A stretch of 64,000 nucleotides of DNA, taken from positions 495,067 to 559,066 of the forward strand of contig CACRXP010000426.1 of assembly GCA_902702965.1 (NCBI GenBank). Reading direction: 5' to 3'. A program made the translations under genes and the position numbers. This DNA is from Spirometra erinaceieuropaei (taxonomy: Eukaryota > Platyhelminthes > Cestoda > Diphyllobothriidea > Diphyllobothriidae). Position 1 is the stretch's first letter, and each line of letters starts with the position of its first letter. The notes under the pieces were generated by a model. It saw only the letters and a list, made by a program, of their open reading frames with translations. It did not search any database and had not been told where the DNA came from. Of the stretch, positions 54,114 to 64,000 are shown piece after piece.

Positions 54114-54757
54114 ATTGTCTAGCATGACGGCAGTCAGGTTTCGTGCTTGGACCTTTTAGGACATCATTGCTGGGTCTGATGTTGCAGGGCAGACCCTTTT
54201 CAGTGCCAGACAGGCGTCTGGCATCTATTTGGATGCAGTCGTGTGCTACAGCTATAGTCATTCGGTGTGGGAAAACATTGACTTCATTCAGTAGCCAAAT
54301 GCACAGCACGCTGGAACCGTGCGCCTGACGAAGCCTTCTATATAAATATGCTCTATGAACATGGTACTTAGTGGTTAGATTGCGGAATCATAACGGCAGG
54401 TCCACTAGGCAACGAAGTGTCTCTGTGGTGTCTTATTAAGAGTTTCGAGTCAACAGAGGATTAGTGAATATCCTGAATAACTAAGGAGCTGGGCCACGCG
54501 GCAAATGTGCTGAAGCAACACAGGGGCTGGATCGGAGGCCGAAGGACGTTGTCTGGAATGCACACCTATACAAATCAGGAGACGAGGTGGCGAATATACG
54601 TAGCTTTCGATAAATTCTCGTCGGGCCAGTACAATTATATGGGAAGGGGGTAGAAGTAAAACACGTCAGTGATAAGATAAATCGATTAAAGTTCGCCTTA
54701 AAACACAGGCTGGGTCTGGGAATGTGGGGGAGGGGGGGGGGGTAATAGCAGTTAGTG
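54114..54757. other. Unassigned, with a G-run near 54722-54742
   Basis: Could include the rest of the interrupted LTR directly after 54113. No gene recognised. A 'gaggggggggggg' run lies at the right end. Confidence 0.35.
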
Positions 54758-55745
54758 TCAGGGCCGGGGTGAGAGCGGAAGGGCGCGGGAGAGTTGTAGC
54801 GTTAGTCGACTCGACCAGTATAAGCGCGGTGCCTGAACGTGGTTCTTCTGTGCGCACAAAATTGGTTTTCGCAATCTGATGGCGGCCGCCTCTGCTATTG
54901 CCAACAGGCGCTGTCCCAGTGGTTTAGGATAGCTCGATGGGACCTTATGGATCACACGAAACGCTTCATTGGGGTCCACATTATGTCCGGAATCGACAAC
55001 ATGCGCAAGAATGGCACTGCTTATGCTCCTAGTTTCGCCTTTTCCCAGCCATGCCGGAAGGTGTTCCCGTATTCTCTTGGATAAGCGTCGACTCGTACGA
55101 CTAACCTACTCTACAGGAGCAAGTGAAGGAGTAGATGCATATTGAAGTGGCCGGCGGTGGCAACTTATCCTTACCTTCTCCGCGTAAAATAGGGTTAGTA
55201 AAGAAGGATACTTGAACCCTTGTCGCTGAGAAGGTTCGCGAAACAGCTTGATCAAAGCGTCTCTTTAGGAGTTCACCCGCAACTTCCCATGAAAAGGGAC
55301 GATAAGGAACAGAGTTTTCTTTTTCAGCAATCGGTGTGGCGGGTTTTACCGGTTGTTCGGCCATATTCTTTGCAATATACCTGTCCGGGTACCCGTTTTC
55401 ACGAAGGAAGTCTTGGAGTTTTCTAAGTTCCTTTTCCGTTGAGCACATTTTTCTAGCTCTTCGTGCCAAGCATCGGATTAGATTTCGTTTTTGGTGTAGG
55501 GGTATGAAACTAGCGAAGTTTTTGTATTGTCCAGACCAGGTTTTCTTCCGGTGGACGCTTCTTCGGACACTCCCGTCAGGTCTCCTGATTAGAAGAACAT
55601 GTAAAAAAGGGAGCGAACCGGCTGTTTCGATCTCCAGCGTGAATTTGACAGTGGGAATGTGCCTGCTTTACAATGTTTAAGAGGCCGTCTACGTCGGTTT
55701 CTGCTGTGGCAATCGCAAATGCCAACACGTGGAGGAGTCGTGGCA
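54758..55745 (-). pseudogene. Penelope-like protein remnant, minus strand (third subfamily)
   Basis: Three minus-strand frames in order. 55745-55576: FAIATAETDVDGLLNIVKQA and HSHCQIHA, the region just before the FLDV motif of the RT end. 55469-55101: RRARKMCSTEKELRKLQDFL, RENGYPDRYIAKNM, then VSFFTNPILRGEGKDKLPPP and ATSICIYSFTCSC, the linker and first part of the GIY-YIG domain. 54979-54800: DPNEAFRVIHKVPSSYPKPL and GQRLLAIAEAAAIRLRKPIL, ending after YWSS. The YIG part between 55100 and 54980 is broken by stops. Frameshifts and stops make it dead. The wording of the linker differs from the plus-strand copy at 52963, so it is another subfamily. Confidence 0.8.
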
Positions 55746-55889
55746 TGACAAGGTGCAAGTCTGCACGATGCCAGCTGGGATCCGAGTCGCCCTCTGTTTT
55801 CTTGGCTTATAACACCCTGGTCAAGACATGTTGTGGATCAGGGGGTGTGATGCTACGTCTAAGTGGGGTTTTCGCCGTGCCAACTGCAT

Positions 55890-56085
55890 GCGTTCACTCC
55901 CGCCTCCGGTCTTCATTAAACTCTGTCTTGACACCGGATCCAGGTGGGGAGGAGAAGAAGAAGAAGCCGCTACGGAATCACTTTCGCTATAAACTAACTC
56001 ACGTGCAAGCCATCGCCGCCGCTCTTACTCTGCTGTGGAGCACCCAGTGGACGCCGTCAGTCACGACGGTCGAACTCGGACGGGT
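55890..56085 (+). repeat. R1 repeat copy
   Basis: 'actcccgcctccggtcttca', 'ttgacaccggatccaggtgg', 'aaactaactcacgtgcaag', 'tgctgtggagcacccagtgg' and 'cacgacggtcgaactcgg'. The middle carries a local GAAGAA expansion in place of the GAGTGCGG block. Confidence 0.72.
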
Positions 56086-56318
56086 CGAGCCGGGACACAT
56101 TTAGATGCGCTTTCAAGGGCTGGAGTGTTTTCATCATCCTCCCTACTCTCTCTCTCTCTCCGGCAGAAGGAACACTGGATGACGGTATCTATCTGTCATT
56201 CCAGCTGCGAGATATCTAGAATGGATAACGCAGCAGACTCCTGTAGAGTTTGGTTGCGAAGTACGAAGTTTCTTTGGGCCTGAACATTACGAAGTGGCAT
56301 AGAATTCAATCAGGATTT

Positions 56319-56750
56319 GGCTAGATCGCAGTTGGTAGCCATGTCCCGTAATACAGGTAGCGGGGGTTTGTTTGCCGGGGCTTTTTTGTAGGACTACATA
56401 ATCACATCTGACCCATTTGGCTTCCGTTTTACGTTTGAGGTTAGGTTTAGGGTACCGGTTGATGGTGTCCGATTTTCGGGTTAGTGTTATGCCCTTTAGG
56501 CTTAGGTTTTCGGGTTACGGTTAGGGTTTGAGGTAACAACTAGTTTTCAGTGTTACGGTTTGGTTTTGTAGCTAGGTCTATGTCTAAGGGCTACGGTTAC
56601 GTTTACGATTTCGGTTAGGGTTAGGGTTAGGGTTGCCGTTAGGGTTTATGGTTAACGTTAAGGTTAAGGTTGGGGTTAGGGTTAAGGTTATGATTAGGCT
56701 TAAGGTCGCCGTCCACTTCGCCATCCCTGGCTACCAACTGCGATCTAGCC
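56319..56750 (+). mobile_element. Telomere-like tract enclosed by perfect 23-bp inverted repeats
   Basis: ggctagatcgcagttggtag plus cca (56319-56341) and its exact reverse complement (56728-56750) close a 432-bp unit. The inside from about 56440 is made of TTAGGG-related units (see 56590-56700). No coding frame, no target duplication evident. Could be a foldback transposon that carries telomere-like repeat, or a captured telomeric fragment. Confidence 0.75.
56440..56705 (+). repeat. Interstitial TTAGGG-like array
   Basis: Best at about 56615-56632, where GGTTAGGGTTAGGGTTAGGG type units run without error; the rest are variants such as gttacg, gttaagg and gttgggg. TTAGGG is the flatworm telomere unit. 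Confidence 0.8.
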
Positions 56751-58130
56751 CATGAGGCCTGCTGAATTTTTCTTCGGCTCGGCTACTCACACTGCTTCCT
56801 TCTAGCCGGGTTTTGCTAGTACCCCCATAAAAGGAGTCATTTTTCCTAGGACACAGGCGACGGGTTTATCGGATGCACTTATGGCAGGGTTAGTTACATA
56901 ATTTACGCACCCAGAGGACCATTTGCTGTTTGATCTTGTGTTAACTTGCTGTTCTTGTCCTTTCAAAATAGGTTTTATTACGTGTCTCGCGTTTTTATCG
57001 TCAGTGGGGCACTTTTGCAGAATGACTTTTACTACCACACGTCAAGCGAGCATACATTACGGCACAGTGCCTAAGTTATTCAACAAAGCTGTGTTTTATG
57101 CCGACGGGTTTATGGAAGAGACAGAAAGCGCGTTCTGGAACAACCACTTTATTCTGACCGTCTGCGCAACGCAGCTTACGGCTGGCCAAGATTCACACTA
57201 TTTATCTGAAGTGCTAGGCAATGTAGATTATCCCCGTCCACGACTGTTTCTTACGCTAGAATCACTTTACGGGCAAATCTCGAACGATCGATCTGTCATT
57301 GACTGTCTAGTCTACCGCTATCGCATAGTAGGATTTAACATTGTCGATAATTCAAATTGCTCATTTTAACCCTGTCTTCCGGTCTTCGAGGCTTTTGTGA
57401 GCCGCTAGTACGGTTTTCCATATCTACTTATCGCGGCTGTCAATAGATACTATACGAACGTGCTACTGCGCGGAAACTTGGTTATTTTGTTTGCATTATT
57501 TTAAATGTAAATAGAGATATATACCTTTTTGTTGCTCAATACCGCTGTTAGTATCTTGCATGGCACTAACCTTAATTGGATCCTTGGTGGTTTTTTTACA
57601 CAAAAATAGGTCTATTCTGGAGTTCGAACCTTTTTATTAATGGAAATTTCGGCGACATTTCCATGCGTAATCCTGTCGTTTAATACAGGCAAATGCATGA
57701 GTGGTGTTTGAATAGATAGTAAATTGATCCATATCGATTGTATTACTTGATAGGTATTAGAAAACTCCACGATGGCCGTACATGCAGATAGATTAACGTG
57801 TTACGGCAGAAACATACCCTGTGAAGTTTGAACACCTAACGACGAGGTCAAAGCGAAAAGGATGCAAGGCGCTCGTGACTATTGGCGTTTTTACTAAACA
57901 TGGGATTAACCCTCAAAACAAAGAAGTCTACTGAATTTTATGTTGGTAATGCACGTTATTTATCGCGCGTCTGTCTTAGAAGGCTCAGTAACAAATTGAA
58001 TTTTAGACACAGAAGTGCGCAGGTTTTAAATAGAGCAAGTCGCAGATACAGCTTGTTTTAAAAAGGGATCCGTCAGGATTTAGAATTAAGCTTAAACCTA
58101 CTTACTTTAAGACCTGGACGGAAAGAGGTA
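56751..58130. other. Unassigned stretch
   Basis: A 148-codon plus frame at 56923-57369 has no recognisable motif. No matched repeat. Confidence 0.35.
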
Positions 58131-58820
58131 TAGTAGGTGGCACATAGCGTTCGACGCCAACCTAAATTTCGAAGCGTGTTTTCGATTAGAAAGTGTTAAT
58201 TATAATAGACTATAATACTGGTTATTTTGCAGCATAATCCAGTGCTATTTTAGTCACGCCTGAGCACAAACTTTTGAATTCGACCAGTTCCAGCTACGTG
58301 CGACAATCCCATCAACTAAAGCGTGACCTCATGCGTACTTTAATTTCTTCCTATTGATTTCCGACGCCCTTATAAATTTAAACATATTTTATGGTCAGTA
58401 CCTAAAACATGTAATTACGTATGTTTATTTGACAGCGTATCATCCCCTCATCGAGTCGTATACTTGAACAGAGGACACCTTTTGATTTTAAAGACTTTTT
58501 AAATCACAAAACAGTTCGAACCTTACCTGCATTTGCACTTAAGTTTCGAGTTTCCAAACTACGAGGTTCATACTTTCCGTTTACGCATGATCATACACTT
58601 TTCTTCTTTCCTAAGAAGATGCCACGTAGGGTTCACGAAAACTTGCACTGGATTTGGACCATGCTGCATATCTCACAAGCGGCATTAGAAAACGGGCAGA
58701 TACGCGCGTGCATGGGCGGACGTTTTACGGTTTTAAAGATCTCATAAATAGGAACTTTTAGAAACCCTAGTATACCCTTTCTCAGCAATAAATTCCTTGT
58801 TTCATTGGTTACATCTTCTT
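58131..58820 (-). mobile_element. Palindromic mariner-like element (M8), one arm and middle, old
   Basis: Starts TAGTAGGTGGCACATAG after TA and follows the arm ('gccaacctaaatttcgaa', 'ttttgcagcataatcc') and then the middle in the M7 orientation ('tacctgcatttgcacttaag', 'actttccgtttacgc'). The right arm fades out after 58800. Strongly diverged. Confidence 0.55.
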
Positions 58821-59069
58821 CTGAAGTGCTTCACGAAACTTTCCGTTTCAATCGGCAGCGTTAGCTTTTCTGTGGCTATGATCGAATTCAAGCTATCCTG
58901 AGTGCACTCGAAAACTACTGCTTTCTTTAGGCTACTCTTTCAGGTAGAATAGCCATATCCACTGGAAACTCTGTTTCGAAGTCTCCGGTTCCACAATGAT
59001 AGTGATTTTCAATTTACTTGAACGACCTTCTAAGGTGCTACTTTCTGGTGTTAACCTACAGGATACTCT
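58821..59069. other. Unassigned
   Basis: No feature seen. If 59070-59268 is a last exon, this would be its 3' UTR; no clear AATAAA close to the stop codon. Confidence 0.35.
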
Positions 59070-59268
59070 CTAGCTAAATGCTCTTCTAATATGTTCTTCA
59101 CTTGTCAGTGGGGCTTCCTGCAAGAAAATAGACCGTCCATTTTTTGAGCACACAAGCCTTTTAGTATTATCTGTAAACGTAGATTTATTGAATTTCGATT
59201 TGTCCGGATTAATGTCGTCGTTGAACGCTTTGGCCACTGGGGTCAGAATGCTCTTATCGTCCTTGTTT
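59070..59268 (-). CDS. Possible last exon of an unknown minus-strand gene
   Basis: After a good acceptor ('gcttccttttcag|aaacaag', 59268) the frame runs 66 codons to a TAG at 59070: NKDDKSILTPVAKAFNDDIN, then PDKSKFNKSTFTDNTKRLVC, SKNGRSIFLQ and EAPLTSEEHIRRAFS. Polar, charged, no transmembrane stretch, no recognised domain. The phase is 2 at its start. Composition looks like real protein rather than chance, and no repeat family of the window covers it. No upstream exon was found. It cannot belong to the channel gene, whose 3' part lies in the other direction. It may be chance. Confidence 0.28.
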
Positions 59269-60724
59269 CTGAAAAGGAAGCTACCGTAGAGGATGAGAAT
59301 ACCGTGAAGAAGCGATTCCTCGTCAGATTTCAAAGTAAGTACTGCTTACGCTCTACTTCTCCTATCTTAATTACCGGCCCTAGTCCGCCAACTATCTATT
59401 GTCTGCACAGTGCGGGCACTGTTCGTACAAAACTCAAGTCTGGTCGGCCTAATACAACAGGAATCTGTCTTCCATCAGGCCCGACCAACTCTGTCGACAG
59501 GGGTGTGACCTACGCGTTCACGCACATACTGACAGCTCGGCAGACATTTGGGGCTTTGGGCTGGGGGGGTTGGGAGTTGGGGTGGGGAGGGGGGGGAGGG
59601 AGAAGGCGGCCAGAGAGCAGCAAGGGTCTCATCAGAAAAGAATTCATAGCCGGGGTGAATAGAAGTCGCCACCGTTTAATTAGTAAAGCGGTGCCCCTCT
59701 TGTGCAAACAGTGGACGGCTGGCGCGTGTGCTGGTGTGGGATACGAGAAGACTAGGGAGTAACAGACTAAGCCGAGCAGGATAAGGAGATGAGCTCTGTC
59801 GTGGTATGGCATGAGTACCAGCGTCTCCTGGCTTCGCATCCTCGTAAGAAATGAATGATGAGAGGTGCTGGACAGCGAGCATCTCCTCGGCTCGCTGTTT
59901 CGCATGAGAAGGCGTAAAACGACTGCAAAATAATGAACTGATCTTGATGCGAAAAGTTCTCATCTATTTTAGCAATCCCTCTCCCTTTCTCTCATATTGC
60001 ATCCTAAGTAAACGACTCTTTGAGTGGAGGGGAGATCAAACACAAAAGTGAGAATTTGTTTACGCAGCACTGTGCAATGTGCGGGCATTATGCCGGTTCA
60101 AAACGTGCAAGCTCTTGTCGGATTTCCAAGTAAACTGTTTACTAATACTGCGAAATGGAAACTAGGAATTTAGTGCTGTTTAATAGGTCAGGTATGATTC
60201 CACTGGCTTCACCAGCACGAAAAACAATAGAAATCTGTGTGGACAACCCTAACCGCAAATTGTATATATTACCATATAGTTTATCAGACGTCTTGGGTAT
60301 CATGTTGACTGGAGTGCAACTCGAATGGTGTCGGAATGAAGGGTAGTTAACGAGGTTGTGAGATGTCAACTTCTTGCCTTCGCCCATAAAAGACTTGAAA
60401 AAAACGCTGGATCCCCGATAGTAGGTTAGCGCACGTGTTCTTCTTGAGGAAATTCAAAGGAGCAAACCGGATGGCTTCCGAATTATTCGCTAGCCTGGGG
60501 TATATTACTGCTCTCCCCGTTTTTGCTGTATTTTATATTTGAAAATAGACCATTATTTTGAAACCAGTAGAGAACAATTAACAGCAATCACTTTTCGAAT
60601 GCCAGGTTTGATAGAACTCATTATAAATGTGCTTGCTTTCTGGAATCAGCAAGAACTCCAAAAAACAAAGAGCGAAATTAGTACTTGCTATGCTTTTTAT
60701 GGAAGCAGCAGTCTGTACTGCAAC
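59269..60724. other. Unassigned stretch with a G-rich tract
   Basis: Holds the G-run cluster at 59549-59605. Long frames there come from the composition. Nothing else recognised. Confidence 0.4.
59549..59605 (+). other. G-run cluster, possible G-quadruplex
   Basis: At least seven runs of three or more G ('ggggctttgggctggggggg' onward) in under 60 bases, including runs of seven and eight G. On the minus strand it reads as a Pro/Ser-rich frame by composition only. Confidence 0.7.
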
Positions 60725-60775
60725 TAACTCTTGTTCCAGTGATCGCATCTTCATCCTCTGAATTGCATCCTTGAA
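60722..60775 (+). mobile_element. Penelope-like tail remnant
   Basis: 'aactcttgttccagtgatcg' and 'catcttcatcctctgaatt' match the segment after the hairpin in other copies and the first bases of the window. The hairpin is gone. Confidence 0.4.
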
Positions 60776-62714
60776 CTCGCCTCTTCACTTCTATCGGCAA
60801 TACGCTATCGGTTCTATTCATATTTTGCTCTTAACTGTCCGGGCCGGCAGTATAATCAAGGATCCCGATCGTAATACTCCCAGTATTCTCAGGTCCTTCG
60901 GCGAGAAATAACAAGTTCCTATAGACTGTGGTCAGGTAGTAAAAGACTGTAATATTGCGAATGACATGCCTACTTGACTGACAAGTTGAATTTGAGCAAG
61001 CTTTCACGATTAAAACAGTAGTTGATGATTCACAGGACCACGCCGGCGCACCAGAGTGCGATCAAAATCCCTACCGCATAAAAATGAATTGCAAGGTATG
61101 CGTTCAGGTCGTCTGGTTACCCCTGTTGGTTGATACTAACTACTAACTTGGTAGGATCGCGATTTCCCTGCAGCATTTTATTTGGACGGATTTTCGAAGC
61201 TGCTCCGACGTTCTAGTAACCTGTTCGCATTTTACTTCCTAGCACGCATCTTTTCGGCTAAAGCCCCTCTTTCTGGCAAACGTCAACTCCATCAAACACC
61301 AATTCGACTTTTGCTATGTTTTAGTAATGTTGCCCAGTCACCACCTTTCAGAGGGAGAAAGAGTTTAACTCGGCGAGATCTAGTAGAACAAAAAAAAAGT
61401 AAAAAACTTGTGGCAGTCAATGGATATTATTTCAACTTAACCAATACACGAAAAGTTTGCCCGTTTGATCGCAGCGGTCCAATAACAGTTAGGGCTGATT
61501 TAATCTGTGCGCGTGACAGGCTTCGCAGAGTTGGCAGTTTACTCGTGAGTCAGAATAAGACGTCCGTTCGAGAGCGCATGAGTAGCGGAATCTGAAATCT
61601 ACTCACCAGCACGAGCAAGTGATTGAGTATTGATCATGCGATTATTTGTTACATAGGTTGAGTCTAGGGCCCATCTTCACGAGTGAGGGATATTCAAGGG
61701 CGATAAGCCATATCGACTAAAGAGACGGCTATTGGAGCTGACGCAGCTGCCGCGGACTCTTTCACCTCCGCAAGAAGTGAGTTTTTGTACCCTGACTTCC
61801 AGACATCTTCAAAATTCGTCAGTGGTTTGAGTAAAAAAATAATGATGACGATTTAACCATTTTGACGACAGCAAACCAGGCCCCCATGAATTTTGTAATG
61901 TGAGCGAATGATTTGTTACCCTCCTGTGGTCACGGTACATTTGACCATTCGTCCGGACTGGACAACAGATACGACGGTCATGGCACCATCCAAGTTTCTG
62001 CTTCGCACAGATTTGAATTTAAGAAGAAATCTTGCTGTATTTAAGAGGCTAAACATCTACGGTGAAATAGGGTGCTGTGATTTGACGTTGTCCAGGCACA
62101 ATCAACCTTCAAACACTCGGTGGTGGCATTTCTTTATTGCTTTGCTGCTACGTGGCACAATGCTGGCACGGATTCCTGCAGAACCCATATTATCGTGCCG
62201 GAATTAATGATTCTTGTAGCGTTGCGCCGGACTTTGGCTGAATGTACCACCACATTGTAATTACAGCACACATCCATCACAGATGCGGCCTAACACGAAC
62301 CCATGCCTCTGGCAAACGCATTTTTAGGAAGCAAAACACCCCGCAGACTGCGCGGAGTGCAGAAGAATTCACCGCAGCCCGTTCCAAGCGATACCGGTCT
62401 TTCACCAGCTTCTATGCCCATGGAATACGCATTATCGTCAACGGCTGCCCAAAGATTTAGCATCAAACGTCTGTAACCAAGGAGGTCTTAAACGTGTTAG
62501 CACCTTATCTATCCTAGCCGCCTACCGAGCCTTGATTTACTTAAAACTGGCTGTTCACGATTACCTACTCGTGAAAATACGCTGGTAGAGTCAAGTGGCG
62601 CAATTTCTCTTTAGACCTGTTCTCATTTGGCAAAACTTTCTACTTAAGCGTGACCTCCGTTAACCTTTGGCGGATGTCAGAGCAATTTTGGCGGGGACAC
62701 ACATAAAACACATA
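60776..62714. other. Unassigned stretch
   Basis: A 137-codon plus frame at 61182-61595 has no recognised motif and no splice evidence. No matched repeat. Confidence 0.35.
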
Positions 62715-63405
62715 GAGTAGGTGGGTTAACTCATGAAAAGTCAGCAGAAATTCCGAAATGCGTTTCCGTTTCTAAAAGATTAAGTAGGGTTGTAAAACCA
62801 ATCATCATGCAGCATAATTCTATAATAATTTAGTAACTGCAGGACGCTGGCTTTCGAATAAACTTCGTTTTGGCTGCATCCAAAAAATCGTACTCCGTAA
62901 TAAACGACTACTGAAATAGCGTACATTTTTTCATTGATTTTCGATGCCCTTAAAGATTCAATTATATTTCGTGAAAAACATGCATAAAAATATTCATTCT
63001 TTTGCTCATTCAATAGAAAATGACGTCTTCTTCCAATTTTGTACTCGAAGGAAGGTTATAATCTGGTTTTAAAAACATTTTCGTATTGTGAGATTTTTAA
63101 TACCGTGAAATGGCCCTTCATAAAACGCCATGTATCTGCATTTACCAATGAGGATTGTAAAGTTAACAATGTGGCTCAAATCCACTGCTTAATTTTATGA
63201 ATCCCAATTGGTCCCCCTTTATCGCCGTAGAAATATATGGTTTCCCGCATGCGGAAATTATACGGTTTGTAGCTTAAGAACCCTCAATGCAAGATAACAG
63301 CAGTTTAGGTTGAAAATTATTCGGGCATTGGAAAAGTTTTATAGAACCGAATTACACCTTTCTTTCGAGTGTAAAATTAAAAGAAGACGTAATTTTCTAC
63401 TGAGG
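62715..63405 (+). mobile_element. Palindromic mariner-like element (M9), right arm truncated
   Basis: Starts after TA with 'gagtaggtgggttaactcat', keeps the left arm ('tgcagcataattctataata', 'ttccaattttgtactcgaag'), the middle in M2 orientation ('gttaacaatgtggctcaaat') and the inner part of the right arm to 'gacgtaattttctactg'. Relatively well conserved. Confidence 0.72.
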
Positions 63406-64000
63406 AAACAACGGACAACGGCTGATTGGCATGAGCGATAGCAATGCATTTGTATACTCAAGAAAACAACTTCAGTTGGACACGGAAATACTAACTCTCC
63501 GTATGAGAGGCGAACTTGCCCTAAATTTCAGGCGAAGTAGAGTTGGTTTTAGGGTTGGGTTGAGTGTCACGATAAGAGTTAAGGTTAAGCCGTGGGAATA
63601 GAAACTCCAGGGATTTACCCCGGTATCTCTAATACTGAGAGGGGAGGGTATATACTTTCGTGTCTAACTGCAGCTTCTTACTGGGATTTTTACTAAAGGT
63701 ATTTAGACTTAATGTGTTCGCAACAACTAATCTCTTCCCATCTAAATGATTCTGTATTCTGTTGACAAGATAACGAAATTCACAAACGACACTCCACCAT
63801 TCTTGCCATCAGGTCTCAACTGTACTGCATCAGCAGAGTGGAAACTTGCCTAAGGCCGAGATCGGTTGGCTAAACGTCAAGAATTTGCGCGTGGTATCTG
63901 CGGTTCCCTCCCCATCGGTTACTCATAATCTTATACAGACCTTTGGTTGACTCTTCAATAAATGACGCTTTTTTCGAACACTATGCTAAGCATGTAGCGT
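63406..64000. other. Unassigned, short TTAGGG-like patch
   Basis: At about 63535-63600 there is 'ggttttagggttgggttga' and 'gttaaggttaagcc', another decayed telomere-like patch. Nothing else seen. Confidence 0.4.

Noticed and set aside
56440..56705. True chromosome end
   Set aside because: The TTAGGG-like array is impure, enclosed by inverted repeats, and followed by more than 7 kb of ordinary sequence.
56923..57369. 148-codon plus frame
   Set aside because: No recognisable domain; a competing minus frame overlaps its start. Not enough to call a gene.
61182..61595. 137-codon plus frame
   Set aside because: Biased, Arg/Ser-rich translation with no motif and no neighbouring exon.

Overview
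The window looks like animal nuclear DNA from a parasitic flatworm (Platyhelminthes, probably a tapeworm or fluke). The evidence is a gene with short exons and very long introns, GT-AG splice sites, a CsRn1-type Ty3/Gypsy element with a tRNA-Trp primer site, many Penelope-like (GIY-YIG) retroelement fragments, and TTAGGG-type degenerate tracts. There is no sign of bacterial gene organisation. Positions 1514-2122 are an assembly gap. Species cannot be fixed from sequence alone.

The one gene I can support strongly is on the minus strand. Nine exons between 41736 (5' side) and 8795 (3' side) join in compatible phase at every junction into about 656 codons. They match, repeat by repeat and in spacing, the N-terminal ankyrin array of a TRPA1-type cation channel. 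The first exon seen is Ser/Pro-rich and probably disordered; the next eight carry about 13 ankyrin repeats. The start codon lies to the right of 41736 and the six-transmembrane pore domain lies beyond the left edge, or in exons I could not find below 8795. A possible last exon of a different minus-strand gene is at 59070-59268.

Most of the rest is mobile DNA, much of it in the introns. (1) A long-inverted-repeat element of about 1 kb, ends CAGTAGGT...ACCTACTG flanked by TA, has three essentially complete copies (14371-15354, 35033-36131, 42122-43070), one split by an insertion (20735-22446) and several partial ones. It looks like a palindromic, non-coding Tc1/mariner-type element. (2) Penelope-like elements: coding remnants at 52963-53943 (+), 54758-55745 (-), 21167-21562 (-), 29562-29822 (+) and 7640-7745 (-), and seven copies of a 3'-terminal hairpin with a CTGANGA/GAAAC signature resembling a hammerhead ribozyme core. 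(3) A degenerate CsRn1-like LTR retrotransposon, 36811-41271, sits in the intron between the first two exons seen. (4) A second Ty3/Gypsy integrase remnant at 52090-52645 is followed by a polypurine tract, then interrupted by a Penelope insertion with a 13-bp target duplication. (5) A dispersed non-coding family (here R1) has eight copies. (6) Small foldback units: a tRNA-like sequence inside a 166-bp inverted repeat (33121-33286), a hairpin at 27813-28006, and a telomere-like tract between perfect 23-bp inverted repeats (56319-56750).

The candidates for something undescribed are the palindromic mariner-like family (including one copy with a templated inverted insertion), the telomere-like foldback unit, and the covarying hairpin at Penelope 3' ends. 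All calls come from reading the sequence; no database search was possible.
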